Assembly (NCBI GenBank): GCA_024276515.1
Contig: JAJRXB010000092.1
Span: 1-32,756 of the forward strand
Source: Chloroflexota bacterium
GTDB lineage: Bacteria > Chloroflexota > Anaerolineae > 4572-78 > NAK82
Reading direction: 5' to 3'
DNA length: 32,756 bases
Below are positions 25,081 to 32,756 of this stretch, piece after piece. The notes beneath the pieces are model-generated. The model ran no database searches, was not told where the DNA came from, and saw only the letters and a list, made by a program, of their open reading frames with translations. The translations under genes and the position numbers were made by a program. Position 1 is the stretch's first letter; each line of letters begins with the position of its first letter.

Positions 25081-26319
25081 TTGAAGCCACGCTACCGGAC
25101 AGGTGATCAGGCCCTCGTCAGAGAGATTAATCTGTCCATTGTGTTCAACCAACTGTGGACCAATGCCCCTCTTTCCCGCGCTCAGTTGGCCAGCATGACC
25201 GGCCTGAACAAAACCACCGTTTCCAGTCTAGTCCACGAGTTGTTAAGCAAAGGGTTCGTTCGAGAGGCTGGCCTGTGCTCATCTCATGGTGGTCGTCCGG
25301 CCATGTTGATCGAGCCGAACCCCAACGCCGGGTGTATGATCGGCGTCGAAATCGGCGTGGACTTTATCTTCGCCATCCTGACAAACTTCCGGGCCAACAT
25401 CGAATGGCGTCACTATGAGTCTACTGAAGCGCATCCAAGCTACCAGACGATCATCGAACGCGCCAAAGGGATCATCCGCGACGCTGCCCACATGGCCGAC
25501 CGGCTGGGCCTGTCTTTGCTGGGCGTTGGTGTGGGCGTGCCGGGCCTGGTGGATATCGACTCGGGCCTCGTCTCCTTTGCGCCCAACCTGGAATGGCACG
25601 ACATTCCGCTGCGCGACCTGCTGTCTGCGTCACTTTCGGTTCCAATCCTCGTAGACAACGACGCCAATCTCTCTGCCCTGGGCGAATATTATTTTGGCGC
25701 AGCGCGCGGCGCTGAAACTTTTATCTACATCTCGATGGGAGTTGGTTTGGGGGCCGGCATCTTCCTCGAGGGTAGACCTTATCGTGGTATCGGAGGGTAC
25801 GCCGGGGAAGTGGGACATATGACCCTGCAAGACGACGGCTTACCCTGCAAGTGCGGCAACTACGGTTGCTGGGAGACCGTCGTCAGCAATCGAGCGGTGA
25901 TCAACCAGGCCCGGGCGGCGGTCGAGACGCACCCGCGCAGTCGCATGGTGGAGCTGGCCCACGGCCAGGCCGAAAGAATCACCCTGCCGGTCGTCATGAA
26001 GGCCGCCGAAGAGGGGGATGAAACGGCGTTGGAGGTGTTACGTCAGGCCGGCTACTATTTGGGCGTCGGCATCGCCAACCTGGTCAACACCTTCAACCCC
26101 GAACTCATCGTTTTAGGCGGAGCCTTGTCGCAGGCTCATCCTTTTTTGCTCTCGATTGCCAAGCAGGTGATGGCAGAGAGAGCTCTGGCGATGCCCGCCA
26201 AATCAACCCGCATCGTCACGTCCATTCACGGCAAAGACGCCTGCGCCCTGGGCGCGGTGGGCTCTATCATCCACAAGATCCTGACCGCTCCCAACTACGC
26301 GTTGAACAACAGACAGTAG
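25081..26319 (+). CDS. ROK-family transcriptional regulator, XylR-like
   Basis: N-terminal wHTH (SRAQLASMTGLNKTTVSSLVHELLSKGFV), ROK domain (VGVGVPGLVD, VDNDANLSALGEYYFGAARG, GGYAGEVGHM, CKCGNYGCWE zinc motif). TTG start preceded by GGAGGAGG. Confidence 0.92.
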   Translation: MKPRYRTGDQALVREINLSIVFNQLWTNAPLSRAQLASMTGLNKTTVSSLVHELLSKGFVREAGLCSSHGGRPAMLIEPNPNAGCMIGVEIGVDFIFAILTNFRANIEWRHYESTEAHPSYQTIIERAKGIIRDAAHMADRLGLSLLGVGVGVPGLVDIDSGLVSFAPNLEWHDIPLRDLLSASLSVPILVDNDANLSALGEYYFGAARGAETFIYISMGVGLGAGIFLEGRPYRGIGGYAGEVGHMTLQDDGLPCKCGNYGCWETVVSNRAVINQARAAVETHPRSRMVELAHGQAERITLPVVMKAAEEGDETALEVLRQAGYYLGVGIANLVNTFNPELIVLGGALSQAHPFLLSIAKQVMAERALAMPAKSTRIVTSIHGKDACALGAVGSIIHKILTAPNYALNNRQ

Positions 26320-26346
26320 AGTTGTTCCCCTTTAAGCAACAACCAG

Positions 26347-26427
26347 GTGACCGACACTTGAACATCTGCTAGAAAGGCTCTTTTTTACCATAATGATGCT
26401 AGAAATGGCGACGAAAGTGCCGGTCAC
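26347..26427. repeat. Inverted repeat flanking a region with an internal 9-bp direct repeat
   Basis: gtgaccgacactt (26347-26359) vs aagtgccggtcac (26415-26427), 12/13 complementary. Internal direct repeat tgctagaaa at 26367 and 26397. Confidence 0.6.
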
Positions 26428-26500
26428 TTTATTCAGGAACGACTCTGGTAGACAGTAGATAGCAGCTTTACTCTCTGCTACCTGTGAGAAGAGGAGAAGA

Positions 26501-27463
26501 TTGCCGATGAAGAAATATCTAATCGTTCTTGTCTCTTTGGGATTGCTTCTGGTGGCGTGTGGCCCAACCGAGGAGTCAACAGGGGGCGAAACGCCCCAGG
26601 TAACAGTGGAATTTAAAACCCCCTTGCCCGAATCCACCCAGGCGCAGGTGAAGCCTACCAATACGCCGGTGCCCCCTCCACCGACGCCGACTCCCCGGCC
26701 CACCCCAACGCCGGCTCCCACCGTCGCAGAAGAAACAACGACGACGGCCGAGGCAACAGAAGCCCCGACACCGCTGCCTGTCACCGATATTATGGTCGAA
26801 ATCCCGGCCGGCCCCTTCGTTATGGGCAGCGATACCGATGACCCCGAAGATGCCCCAGCCCACGAAGTGGACCTCCCCGCTTTTGAGATCGACAAGTTCG
26901 AAGTGACCAACGCCGACTTTGCCACCTTCGTCGAAGTGACCGGTTACGTGACCGACGCGGAGAAAACGGGGAAGAAGGACTGGCGCAGCGAATTCACCGA
27001 GGGTAGAGAGAATCATCCGGTCGTCAGAGTCACGTGGAACGATGCGGTGGCCTATTGCGAGTGGCTGGGCAAACGTCTGCCCACCGAAGCCGAGTGGGAA
27101 AAAGCGGCCCGTGGGACCGAAGGCTTCAGATTCCCCTGGGGCAACGAGTGGGACCCCAGCAAAGCAAACGTTAAAGCCACCGGCCTGCGCGACACGGCCG
27201 CTGTTGGAAGCTTTGGAGCGGGTGCCAGCCCCTATGGGGTTGAGGACATGGCGGGCAACGTTTGGGAGTGGACGGCCGACTGGTATCAGGCCTACCCGGG
27301 CAACACCACAGACGATCCCTACTACGGCGAGCAATGCCGGGTGACACGAGGTGGCGGCTGGTTTGACGACGAACCACAAGTCACCACCTTCAACCGCAAC
27401 TGTGCCGATCCCAACAAAACCGCCATTGACGAGTTGGGCTTCCGTTGCGCCCGGTCAAAGTAA
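26501..27463 (+). CDS. SUMF1/FGE-sulfatase-domain lipoprotein with Thr/Pro-rich linker
   Basis: Lipoprotein signal LVSLGLLLVAC; linker TNTPVPPPPTPTPRPTPTPAPT; SUMF1 domain IPAGPFVMGSD...VTWNDAVAYCEWLGKRLPTEAEWEKAARG...YGVEDMAGNVWEWTADWY...RGGGW...GFRCAR. Confidence 0.92.
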   Translation: MPMKKYLIVLVSLGLLLVACGPTEESTGGETPQVTVEFKTPLPESTQAQVKPTNTPVPPPPTPTPRPTPTPAPTVAEETTTTAEATEAPTPLPVTDIMVEIPAGPFVMGSDTDDPEDAPAHEVDLPAFEIDKFEVTNADFATFVEVTGYVTDAEKTGKKDWRSEFTEGRENHPVVRVTWNDAVAYCEWLGKRLPTEAEWEKAARGTEGFRFPWGNEWDPSKANVKATGLRDTAAVGSFGAGASPYGVEDMAGNVWEWTADWYQAYPGNTTDDPYYGEQCRVTRGGGWFDDEPQVTTFNRNCADPNKTAIDELGFRCARSK

Positions 27464-27562
27464 GGGCGAGGCATTCCAGAGGAGCCACCGTCGGGCAAAT
27501 GGCTGCGGTCAATCACAGGGATTGGTCTTCCGGGACACAATGTCGGGAATGCCTCGCCCCTA
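27461..27562. repeat. TA-bounded terminal-inverted-repeat element (GGGCGAGGCATTCC), MITE-like, overlapping a stop codon
   Basis: TAAGGGCGAGGCATTCC...ATGTCGGGAATGCCTCGCCCCTA. Right end matches 7136-7158 almost exactly. Left TAA is the stop codon of the SUMF1 gene. Confidence 0.78.
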
Positions 27563-27721
27563 CCCAGCACTGTATTCCAATATGAGCGAACGCAATTTTG
27601 CCAGCTTTCCAAGAAGGCTCACGGAAGAAAGGAGGGATGGTATCGCAGAACAAGGGATGAACGACCTATTTACCCGGTTTAAACCCGAAGCAACTTTCTT
27701 CACAAAAAGGAGGAGTCTCTG

Positions 27722-29245
27722 ATGAAGAAGCTGTTTAACCTCACGATAATCGCCGTCCTGCTTTTGACACTTATCCCCGTGGCGGTAAGTGCCCAGGGTC
27801 CCGTGACCTGCCAGGAAGAGGTCGTCGTCCAGAAGGATGACTGGCTCTCCAAGTACGCCGACAAGTACTTCGGCAACGTCTTCGCCTGGCCGGCCATTAT
27901 GGCCCTGCACAACCAGGCAGCGCAAGCCGACCCGGCCAAGTTCCCCAACAAAATTGTCAACGCCGACCTGATCGAGGTTGGCTGGACAATCTGCATCCCG
28001 ACCGCCGAAGAGGCCGATGCCTTCCTGGCCACCTACGACCCCAACAAGCCGGAGATGCTCTATGCCAAGGGCGCCGGCGGACAGTTGGTAGTGGGTAGCT
28101 GGTGGACGGCCGGTGGCGAGGCCGAAGGTTTGGCCGGCCTGTTCCGCATCTACAACGAACTGTACCCGGACGTGGAGATCGTGAACGCCACCGTGGCCGG
28201 CGGTGCGGGCACCAACTTTAAGGCCGTACTGGCCACCCGTCTCCTCGGCGGCGACCCGCCCGACACCTTCCAGCTTCACGCCGGCCTGGAAGTGGAAACC
28301 TACAGCCCGGAGCAATACCTGGAGCCGGTGGACGACATTTACGCCTCCGAAGGGTTGGAGGAAGTCTTCCCGCCCGACCTGCTCTCTCTGCTCAAGTACA
28401 AAGATCACTACTGGGGCGTCCCGGTCAACATCCACCGCTCCAACGTTTTGTGGTACAACAAAGCGGTCTTCGAGGCCAACGGGCTGACCCCGCCCACCAC
28501 CTTCGAGGAGTTCCAGCAGGTGGCCGAGGCGCTCCAGGCGGCCGGCATCCAGCCGTTCGTGATGGGCACCAAGGATGGCTGGGAAGCGGCACACGTCTTT
28601 GAAGATGTGTTGGCCGGCACGCTGGGGGCCGAGGCCTACAAGGGCCTGTGGACCGGCGAGACCTCCTGGACGGATCCGAAGGTGACGGAAGCTCTCGAAA
28701 ACTTCAAGATGATGCTGAGCTACGCCAACGACGACCATCCGGCCCTCACCTGGGACGGCGCCGGCGAATACCTGATCGGCGGCAAGGGCGGCATGATGAT
28801 CATGGGCGACTGGACCGATGGCTGGTTCACCTCCAAGGGCTTCAGCGGCTACGGCTGGGCGCCGCCTCCGGGCACCGACGGCATCTTCGTCGCCCTGTCC
28901 GACAGCTTCGCCCTGCCCAATAACGCTCCCAACCGAGAGAACGCGATCAACTGGCTTAAGGTCGTCGGCTCCAAAGAGGGCCAGGAAGCCTTCAATCCTC
29001 AAAAAGGCTCCATCTGCGCCCGCACCGACTGCGATCCGGCCCTCTTCAACGAATACCTGCAATCGGCGATGGTGGACTGGAGCCAGGACGCCATCGTGCC
29101 CAGCGTGGTCCATGGCGCAGCGGCCGTCGAGTCGTGGCTGACAGACTACAAAGACATCATCACCCTCTTCGTCACCAGCGGCGACGTGGCCGGCACTCAG
29201 ACTGCCTTGCAGCAAGCGTGTGTAGACGCTGGCGTCTGCCAGTAA
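27722..29245 (+). CDS. Family-1-type carbohydrate ABC transporter solute-binding protein with N-terminal LysM-like domain
   Basis: Signal peptide MKKLFNLTIIAVLLLTLIPVAVSAQG. LysM-like VVVQKDDWLSKYADKYFGNVFAWPAIMALHNQ...ADLIEVGWTICIPT. SBP body (YPDVEIVNATVAGGAGTNFKAVLATRLLGGDPPDTFQLHAG..., WGVPVNIHRSNVLWYNKAVFEANGL). Confidence 0.9.
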   Translation: MKKLFNLTIIAVLLLTLIPVAVSAQGPVTCQEEVVVQKDDWLSKYADKYFGNVFAWPAIMALHNQAAQADPAKFPNKIVNADLIEVGWTICIPTAEEADAFLATYDPNKPEMLYAKGAGGQLVVGSWWTAGGEAEGLAGLFRIYNELYPDVEIVNATVAGGAGTNFKAVLATRLLGGDPPDTFQLHAGLEVETYSPEQYLEPVDDIYASEGLEEVFPPDLLSLLKYKDHYWGVPVNIHRSNVLWYNKAVFEANGLTPPTTFEEFQQVAEALQAAGIQPFVMGTKDGWEAAHVFEDVLAGTLGAEAYKGLWTGETSWTDPKVTEALENFKMMLSYANDDHPALTWDGAGEYLIGGKGGMMIMGDWTDGWFTSKGFSGYGWAPPPGTDGIFVALSDSFALPNNAPNRENAINWLKVVGSKEGQEAFNPQKGSICARTDCDPALFNEYLQSAMVDWSQDAIVPSVVHGAAAVESWLTDYKDIITLFVTSGDVAGTQTALQQACVDAGVCQ

Positions 29246-29257
29246 CGCATCACCCAG

Positions 29258-29290
29258 GCGAGGCAGCCCGGCGGAGCCAGGCTGCCTCGC
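29258..29290 (+). promoter_or_regulatory. Intergenic stem-loop between SBP and permease genes
   Basis: Perfect 11-bp stem gcgaggcagcc/ggctgcctcgc with 11-nt loop, no clear T-tract. Confidence 0.65.
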
Positions 29291-29373
29291 TATCACCGCT
29301 TAGCACCCCTGTAGAAATCACCCTCCTAGAAGTTACGAGTCTCCGGGAGGGTATACACTGGGAGAGGAAGCGT

Positions 29374-30363
29374 ATGCGACGGATTACATGGGAGCGGGTG
29401 GTCGCCATCCTGCTGATTTCGCCCTCGGTGCTGGCGATTGCCATTTTTGTGTATGGCTTCATCGCCTTCACCGCCTTTGCTTCGCTGACCCGGTGGGATC
29501 GCCTTCTGCCCGATTTCACCCTGGTAGGTTTCAGCAATTATCAAAAATTATTCGCCAACCAGCGGTTTCAGATTGACTTGCGGAACACGGTAGGCTTCAC
29601 CATCTTATTCCTGATTGCGTGTCTGGCGATTGGCTTTTTGCTCGCTTTTTTGCTCGATCAGCGCATCCGGGGCGAAGGCTTTTTTCGCAGCATCTATCTG
29701 TTCCCGATGGCCATCTCGTTTATCGTCACCGGGGTGGTTTGGCGCTGGCTCTTGAATCCGGGCAACCCCGAATTGGGGGCCACCGGGGTCAACCTGCTCT
29801 TCGAGAAGATGGGCCTGGGCTTTCTCAAATGGGGATGGTTCACCGATCCGGTGGTCTGGCACATCCCGCCCGACACGCTGGTGGGCCAGGCGTTGCAACA
29901 GGTGGGGCTGGGGGTGCTGACCACCCCGGCCGTCGGCGTGTCGGCCGGGGTGGTGTCGCTAGTGCTGGCTGCCACCTGGCAGATGTCGGGCTACACCATG
30001 GCCCTGTACCTGGCCGGGCTGCGCGGCATCCCCGACGAATTGCGCGAGGCGGCCCGGGTGGATGGGGCATCGGAGTTGCAGATTTTGTGGCACATCATCA
30101 TCCCGCTGCTGCGGCCCATCACCCTCAGCGCCATCATCATCCTGGGACACATCTCCCTGAAGATCTACGACCTGGTGGTGGCGATGACCGGGCCAGGCAT
30201 TGGCTTTTCGACAGATGTGCCCGCCTTCTTTATGTGGGACACTACCTTCCGAGGCAACCACTTCGCCCGTGGCGCTTCGATTGCCGTCGTCCTGCTGGTT
30301 ATGGTGGCGGTCCTGATCATTCCCTATCTGGTGTGGAGCACCCGGTCGGAGGCTGAGCTATGA
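29374..30363 (+). CDS. Carbohydrate ABC transporter permease (MalF-like)
   Basis: MRRITWERVVAILLISPSVLAIAIFVYGF..., EAA loop ELREAARVDGASELQILWHIIIPLLRPI. Confidence 0.93.
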   Translation: MRRITWERVVAILLISPSVLAIAIFVYGFIAFTAFASLTRWDRLLPDFTLVGFSNYQKLFANQRFQIDLRNTVGFTILFLIACLAIGFLLAFLLDQRIRGEGFFRSIYLFPMAISFIVTGVVWRWLLNPGNPELGATGVNLLFEKMGLGFLKWGWFTDPVVWHIPPDTLVGQALQQVGLGVLTTPAVGVSAGVVSLVLAATWQMSGYTMALYLAGLRGIPDELREAARVDGASELQILWHIIIPLLRPITLSAIIILGHISLKIYDLVVAMTGPGIGFSTDVPAFFMWDTTFRGNHFARGASIAVVLLVMVAVLIIPYLVWSTRSEAEL

Positions 30364-31259
30364 CGACTCAATCTACCCAGGCGCAGAGCGGCGCAACCTA
30401 CACCCGTCCCTGGCGACGCGCCCTCGTCTACCTGATCCTGATCGCCTTTGCCGTGTTCTACCTGATACCGGTGTATCTGTTGCTCCTCACCGGCATGAAA
30501 AGCTTCGCCGAAGCGAGTCTGTATCGGATGTGGGACCTGCCTGCGGGACTGCATTTCGACAGCTTCTACAAAGCATGGTTCGGCAGCAAGCAAGAAGGCT
30601 TTCGAGGGTTGGGCGTTAATTTTCTCAACAGCGTATATCTCACCGTCCCGGCCACCATCCTCTCGGCTATGCTGGGCTCCATCAACGGTTACATACTGGC
30701 CAAGTGGAAGTTCCGGGGCTCCGACGCACTCTTTCCGATTTTGCTGTTCGGCATGTTCATCCCCTACCAGAGCATCCTCATCCCTCTGGTCCAGGTGTTG
30801 AGTAAAATACCCTGGTTCGGCGGCAGTCTCTACGGCACCATCCCGGGACTGATCTTCGTCCACGTCGTTTATGGGATTCCCATCACCACCCTCATCTTCC
30901 GCAACTACTACGCCGCCATCCCAACCGAACTGATGGAGGCCGCCCGCATTGACGGGGCAAACATCTTCGGCGTCTATCGGCACATTCTTTTTCCCCTGTC
31001 GATGCCCGGCTTTGTGGTGGTGATGATCTGGCAATTCACCTCCGTCTGGAACGACTTCCTCTTCGCCGTCACCGTCACCAGCAGCCCCGACGTGCAACCC
31101 ATCACCGTGGGACTGAACAACCTGGCCGGCAGCTACATCGTTGAGTGGAACGTGCAGATGGCCGGCTCGCTGCTGGCGGCGTTGCCCACCCTGGCGGTGT
31201 ATATCTTCCTGGGACGCTTCTTCATGCGAGGCTTGCTGGCCGGGTCGTTGAAGGGGTAA
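30360..31259 (+). CDS. Carbohydrate ABC transporter permease (MalG-like)
   Basis: EAA loop ELMEAARIDGANIFGVYRHILFPLSMPGFVVVMIWQFTSVWNDFLFA. ATGA overlap with upstream gene. Confidence 0.94.
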   Translation: MTTQSTQAQSGATYTRPWRRALVYLILIAFAVFYLIPVYLLLLTGMKSFAEASLYRMWDLPAGLHFDSFYKAWFGSKQEGFRGLGVNFLNSVYLTVPATILSAMLGSINGYILAKWKFRGSDALFPILLFGMFIPYQSILIPLVQVLSKIPWFGGSLYGTIPGLIFVHVVYGIPITTLIFRNYYAAIPTELMEAARIDGANIFGVYRHILFPLSMPGFVVVMIWQFTSVWNDFLFAVTVTSSPDVQPITVGLNNLAGSYIVEWNVQMAGSLLAALPTLAVYIFLGRFFMRGLLAGSLKG

Positions 31260-31297
31260 GCAGGGAGCTATCTGGAAGCTGGGGGTAAGGCATCACC

Positions 31298-31335
31298 CTC
31301 CCGCAGGGTGTGAAACCTGCGGGAGGATTTTTTGG
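31298..31335 (+). terminator. Rho-independent terminator downstream of the permease gene
   Basis: cctcccgcagg gtgtgaaa cctgcgggagg attttttggg. Perfect 11-bp stem followed by a T6 tract. Confidence 0.85.
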
Positions 31336-31393
31336 GCAGGCTCTCACCCAGGGCGCAACGTTCTGCGCCCCCGCGTATCAAAGGAGACAGACT

Positions 31394-32545
31394 ATGGCGT
31401 CCATTAAGGCTGGCGTGATCGGGCTGGGTTTCATCGGGCCGGCGCACGTGGAGGCGTTGCGCCGATTGGGGGACGTGGAGGTGATCGCCGTCGCCGGTTC
31501 CCGGCCGGGGACAGCCGAGGCCCGGGCCGCCGAGCTGAGCGTCCCCCGTGCCTACGGCGACTGGCGCGACCTGGTCGCCGATCCCGACGTGCAGGTCGTC
31601 CACAACTGCACTCCTAACTTTTTGCACTACGAGATCAACGTGGCCGCCATCGACGCCGGCAAGACCATCGTCTCCGAAAAGCCGCTGGCGTTGGACGCGC
31701 CCCAGGCAGAGAAGCTGCTCCGGGCAGCGAAAGAGGCGGGTGTCGTCCACGCGGTATGCTTCAACAACCGGATGTATCCCCTGACGCGGGAGATGAAGGC
31801 GCGAGTTGTGCGCGGCGATGTCGGCGAGGTGCGGCTCGTCCACGGGACCTACCTCCAGGACTGGCTGTTATTCGACACCGATTACAACTGGCGCGTTGAC
31901 CCCGCCCTGGGTGGCCCGGCGCGGACCGTGGGAGACATCGGATCGCACTGGTGCGACCTGGCTCAGTTCGTCACCGGCCTCAAAATCACCCAGGTTTACG
32001 CCGATCTGGTCACCTTTTTGCCGGTGCGGCGCAAACCCAAAGCCCACGTGGACGCTTTTGCCGGCGTGGGCTTCAAGCCGGAAGACTTCGACGAAGTGGA
32101 AGTGACCACCGAGGACTGCGGGATGATCCTTTTCCGCTTTGAGAAAGGGGCGCGCGGCACGTGTCTCCTCTCGCAGATGTGCGCCGGGCGCAAAAATCAC
32201 CTGACGCTGGAAGTCAACGGCGCGCGCGGGAGCCTGGGCTGGAACACGGAGCGTCTCAACGAACTTTGGCTGGGCCATCGAGACCGCCCCAACGAGACCC
32301 TGCCCAAAGACCCGGCGTTGCTGCACCCGGCCGCCCGGCCCTACGCCCACTACCCGGGCTGGCACAACGAAGGATACCCGGATAGCTTCAAGAACCTCTT
32401 CCAGGAAGTTTACGCCGCCGTGCGCGATGGGGGCAAAATGCCCGATCACCCCACCTGGCCCACGTTCGAGACCGGCTATCAGGCCAACCTGGTGGTAGAC
32501 GCCATCTTGCAATCGGCGGCCGAGGGGCGGTGGGTGGCAGTTTAG
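31394..32545 (+). CDS. Gfo/Idh/MocA family oxidoreductase
   Basis: MASIKAGVIGLGFIGPAHVEALRRLGDVEVIAVAGSRPG (Rossmann), VHNCTPNFLHYEINVAAIDAGKTIVSEKPLALD (EKP motif), GGPARTVGDIGSHWCDLAQFVTG. AGGAGA ribosome-binding site. Confidence 0.93.
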   Translation: MASIKAGVIGLGFIGPAHVEALRRLGDVEVIAVAGSRPGTAEARAAELSVPRAYGDWRDLVADPDVQVVHNCTPNFLHYEINVAAIDAGKTIVSEKPLALDAPQAEKLLRAAKEAGVVHAVCFNNRMYPLTREMKARVVRGDVGEVRLVHGTYLQDWLLFDTDYNWRVDPALGGPARTVGDIGSHWCDLAQFVTGLKITQVYADLVTFLPVRRKPKAHVDAFAGVGFKPEDFDEVEVTTEDCGMILFRFEKGARGTCLLSQMCAGRKNHLTLEVNGARGSLGWNTERLNELWLGHRDRPNETLPKDPALLHPAARPYAHYPGWHNEGYPDSFKNLFQEVYAAVRDGGKMPDHPTWPTFETGYQANLVVDAILQSAAEGRWVAV

Positions 32546-32580
32546 TAGCGCGCTTCGTTGCTCGTCGCGGGTCTCCGCTC

Positions 32581-32638
32581 GTCGCGGGTCTGAGACCCGC
32601 GACACCTGCCTCATACCGCCGGGTCACAGACCCGGCGG
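32581..32638. repeat. Two adjacent perfect inverted repeats
   Basis: gtcgcgggtct-g-agacccgcgac (32581-32603) and ccgccgggtc-aca-gacccggcgg (32616-32638). Confidence 0.8.
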
Positions 32639-32640
32639 GA

Positions 32641-32756
32641 GCAACGAGATGAGGCCCCGGCGGGAGCAAGGGGGTGAGGGCCTGGCGGGAGCAACGAGAT
32701 GAGGCCCCGGCGGGAGCAAGGGGGTGAGGGCCTGGCGGGAGCAACGAGATGAGGCC
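32641..32756. repeat. 50-bp tandem repeat made of two related 25-bp half-units, running off the window end
   Basis: gcaacgagatgaggccccggcgggagcaagggggtgagggcctggcggga at 32641-32690 and 32691-32740, then partial gcaacgagatgaggcc to 32756. Confidence 0.93.

Noticed and set aside
27676-27685. GGTTTAAACC palindrome upstream of the SBP gene considered as a second regulator operator
   Set aside because: Perfect but only 10 bp and unlike the 25-bp xylO-like site; could be chance.
27560-29296. 578-aa minus-strand ORF
   Set aside because: Antisense of the solute-binding protein gene; no domain signature.
32641-32756. Possible CRISPR array at the right edge
   Set aside because: Units are contiguous 25/50-bp tandem repeats with no unique spacers.

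Overview
GC-rich bacterial window, probably Chloroflexota (inferred from gene content and style; not tested). From left to right it contains: a saccharopine-dehydrogenase-like gene and a class-III (GSAM-like) aminotransferase gene; tRNA-Leu(TAA) on the minus strand; rsmG; a 1069-aa APC permease / tandem UspA / DUF389 fusion; a minus-strand run of seven polytopic membrane genes (GT-C/ArnT/PMT/GT87-like glycosyltransferases and an O-antigen-ligase-TPR protein); radA, clpC and a four-domain S1 protein gene (minus); and a plus-strand sugar locus (XylR-like ROK regulator, SUMF1-domain lipoprotein, LysM-like/solute-binding fusion, two ABC permeases, Gfo/Idh/MocA oxidoreductase). The most interesting signal is a set of short palindromic repeat families that interact with coding sequence. 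A 122-bp palindromic element occurs twice (116/122 identical). Each copy lies in frame inside a different membrane glycosyltransferase-type gene and encodes the same ~41-aa Arg/Lys-rich peptide between hydrophobic segments, resembling the coding palindromic elements (RPEs) of Rickettsia. Other repeat families also sit in frame in these genes, or supply or abut stop codons: TA-bounded GGGGCGAGGCATTCC elements, AATCTCC heptads, and GTAGTRACGACTTCAGTCGT palindromes. A second strong regulatory observation is a consensus-like promoter followed by a xylO-like operator directly upstream of the ROK/XylR-like gene.
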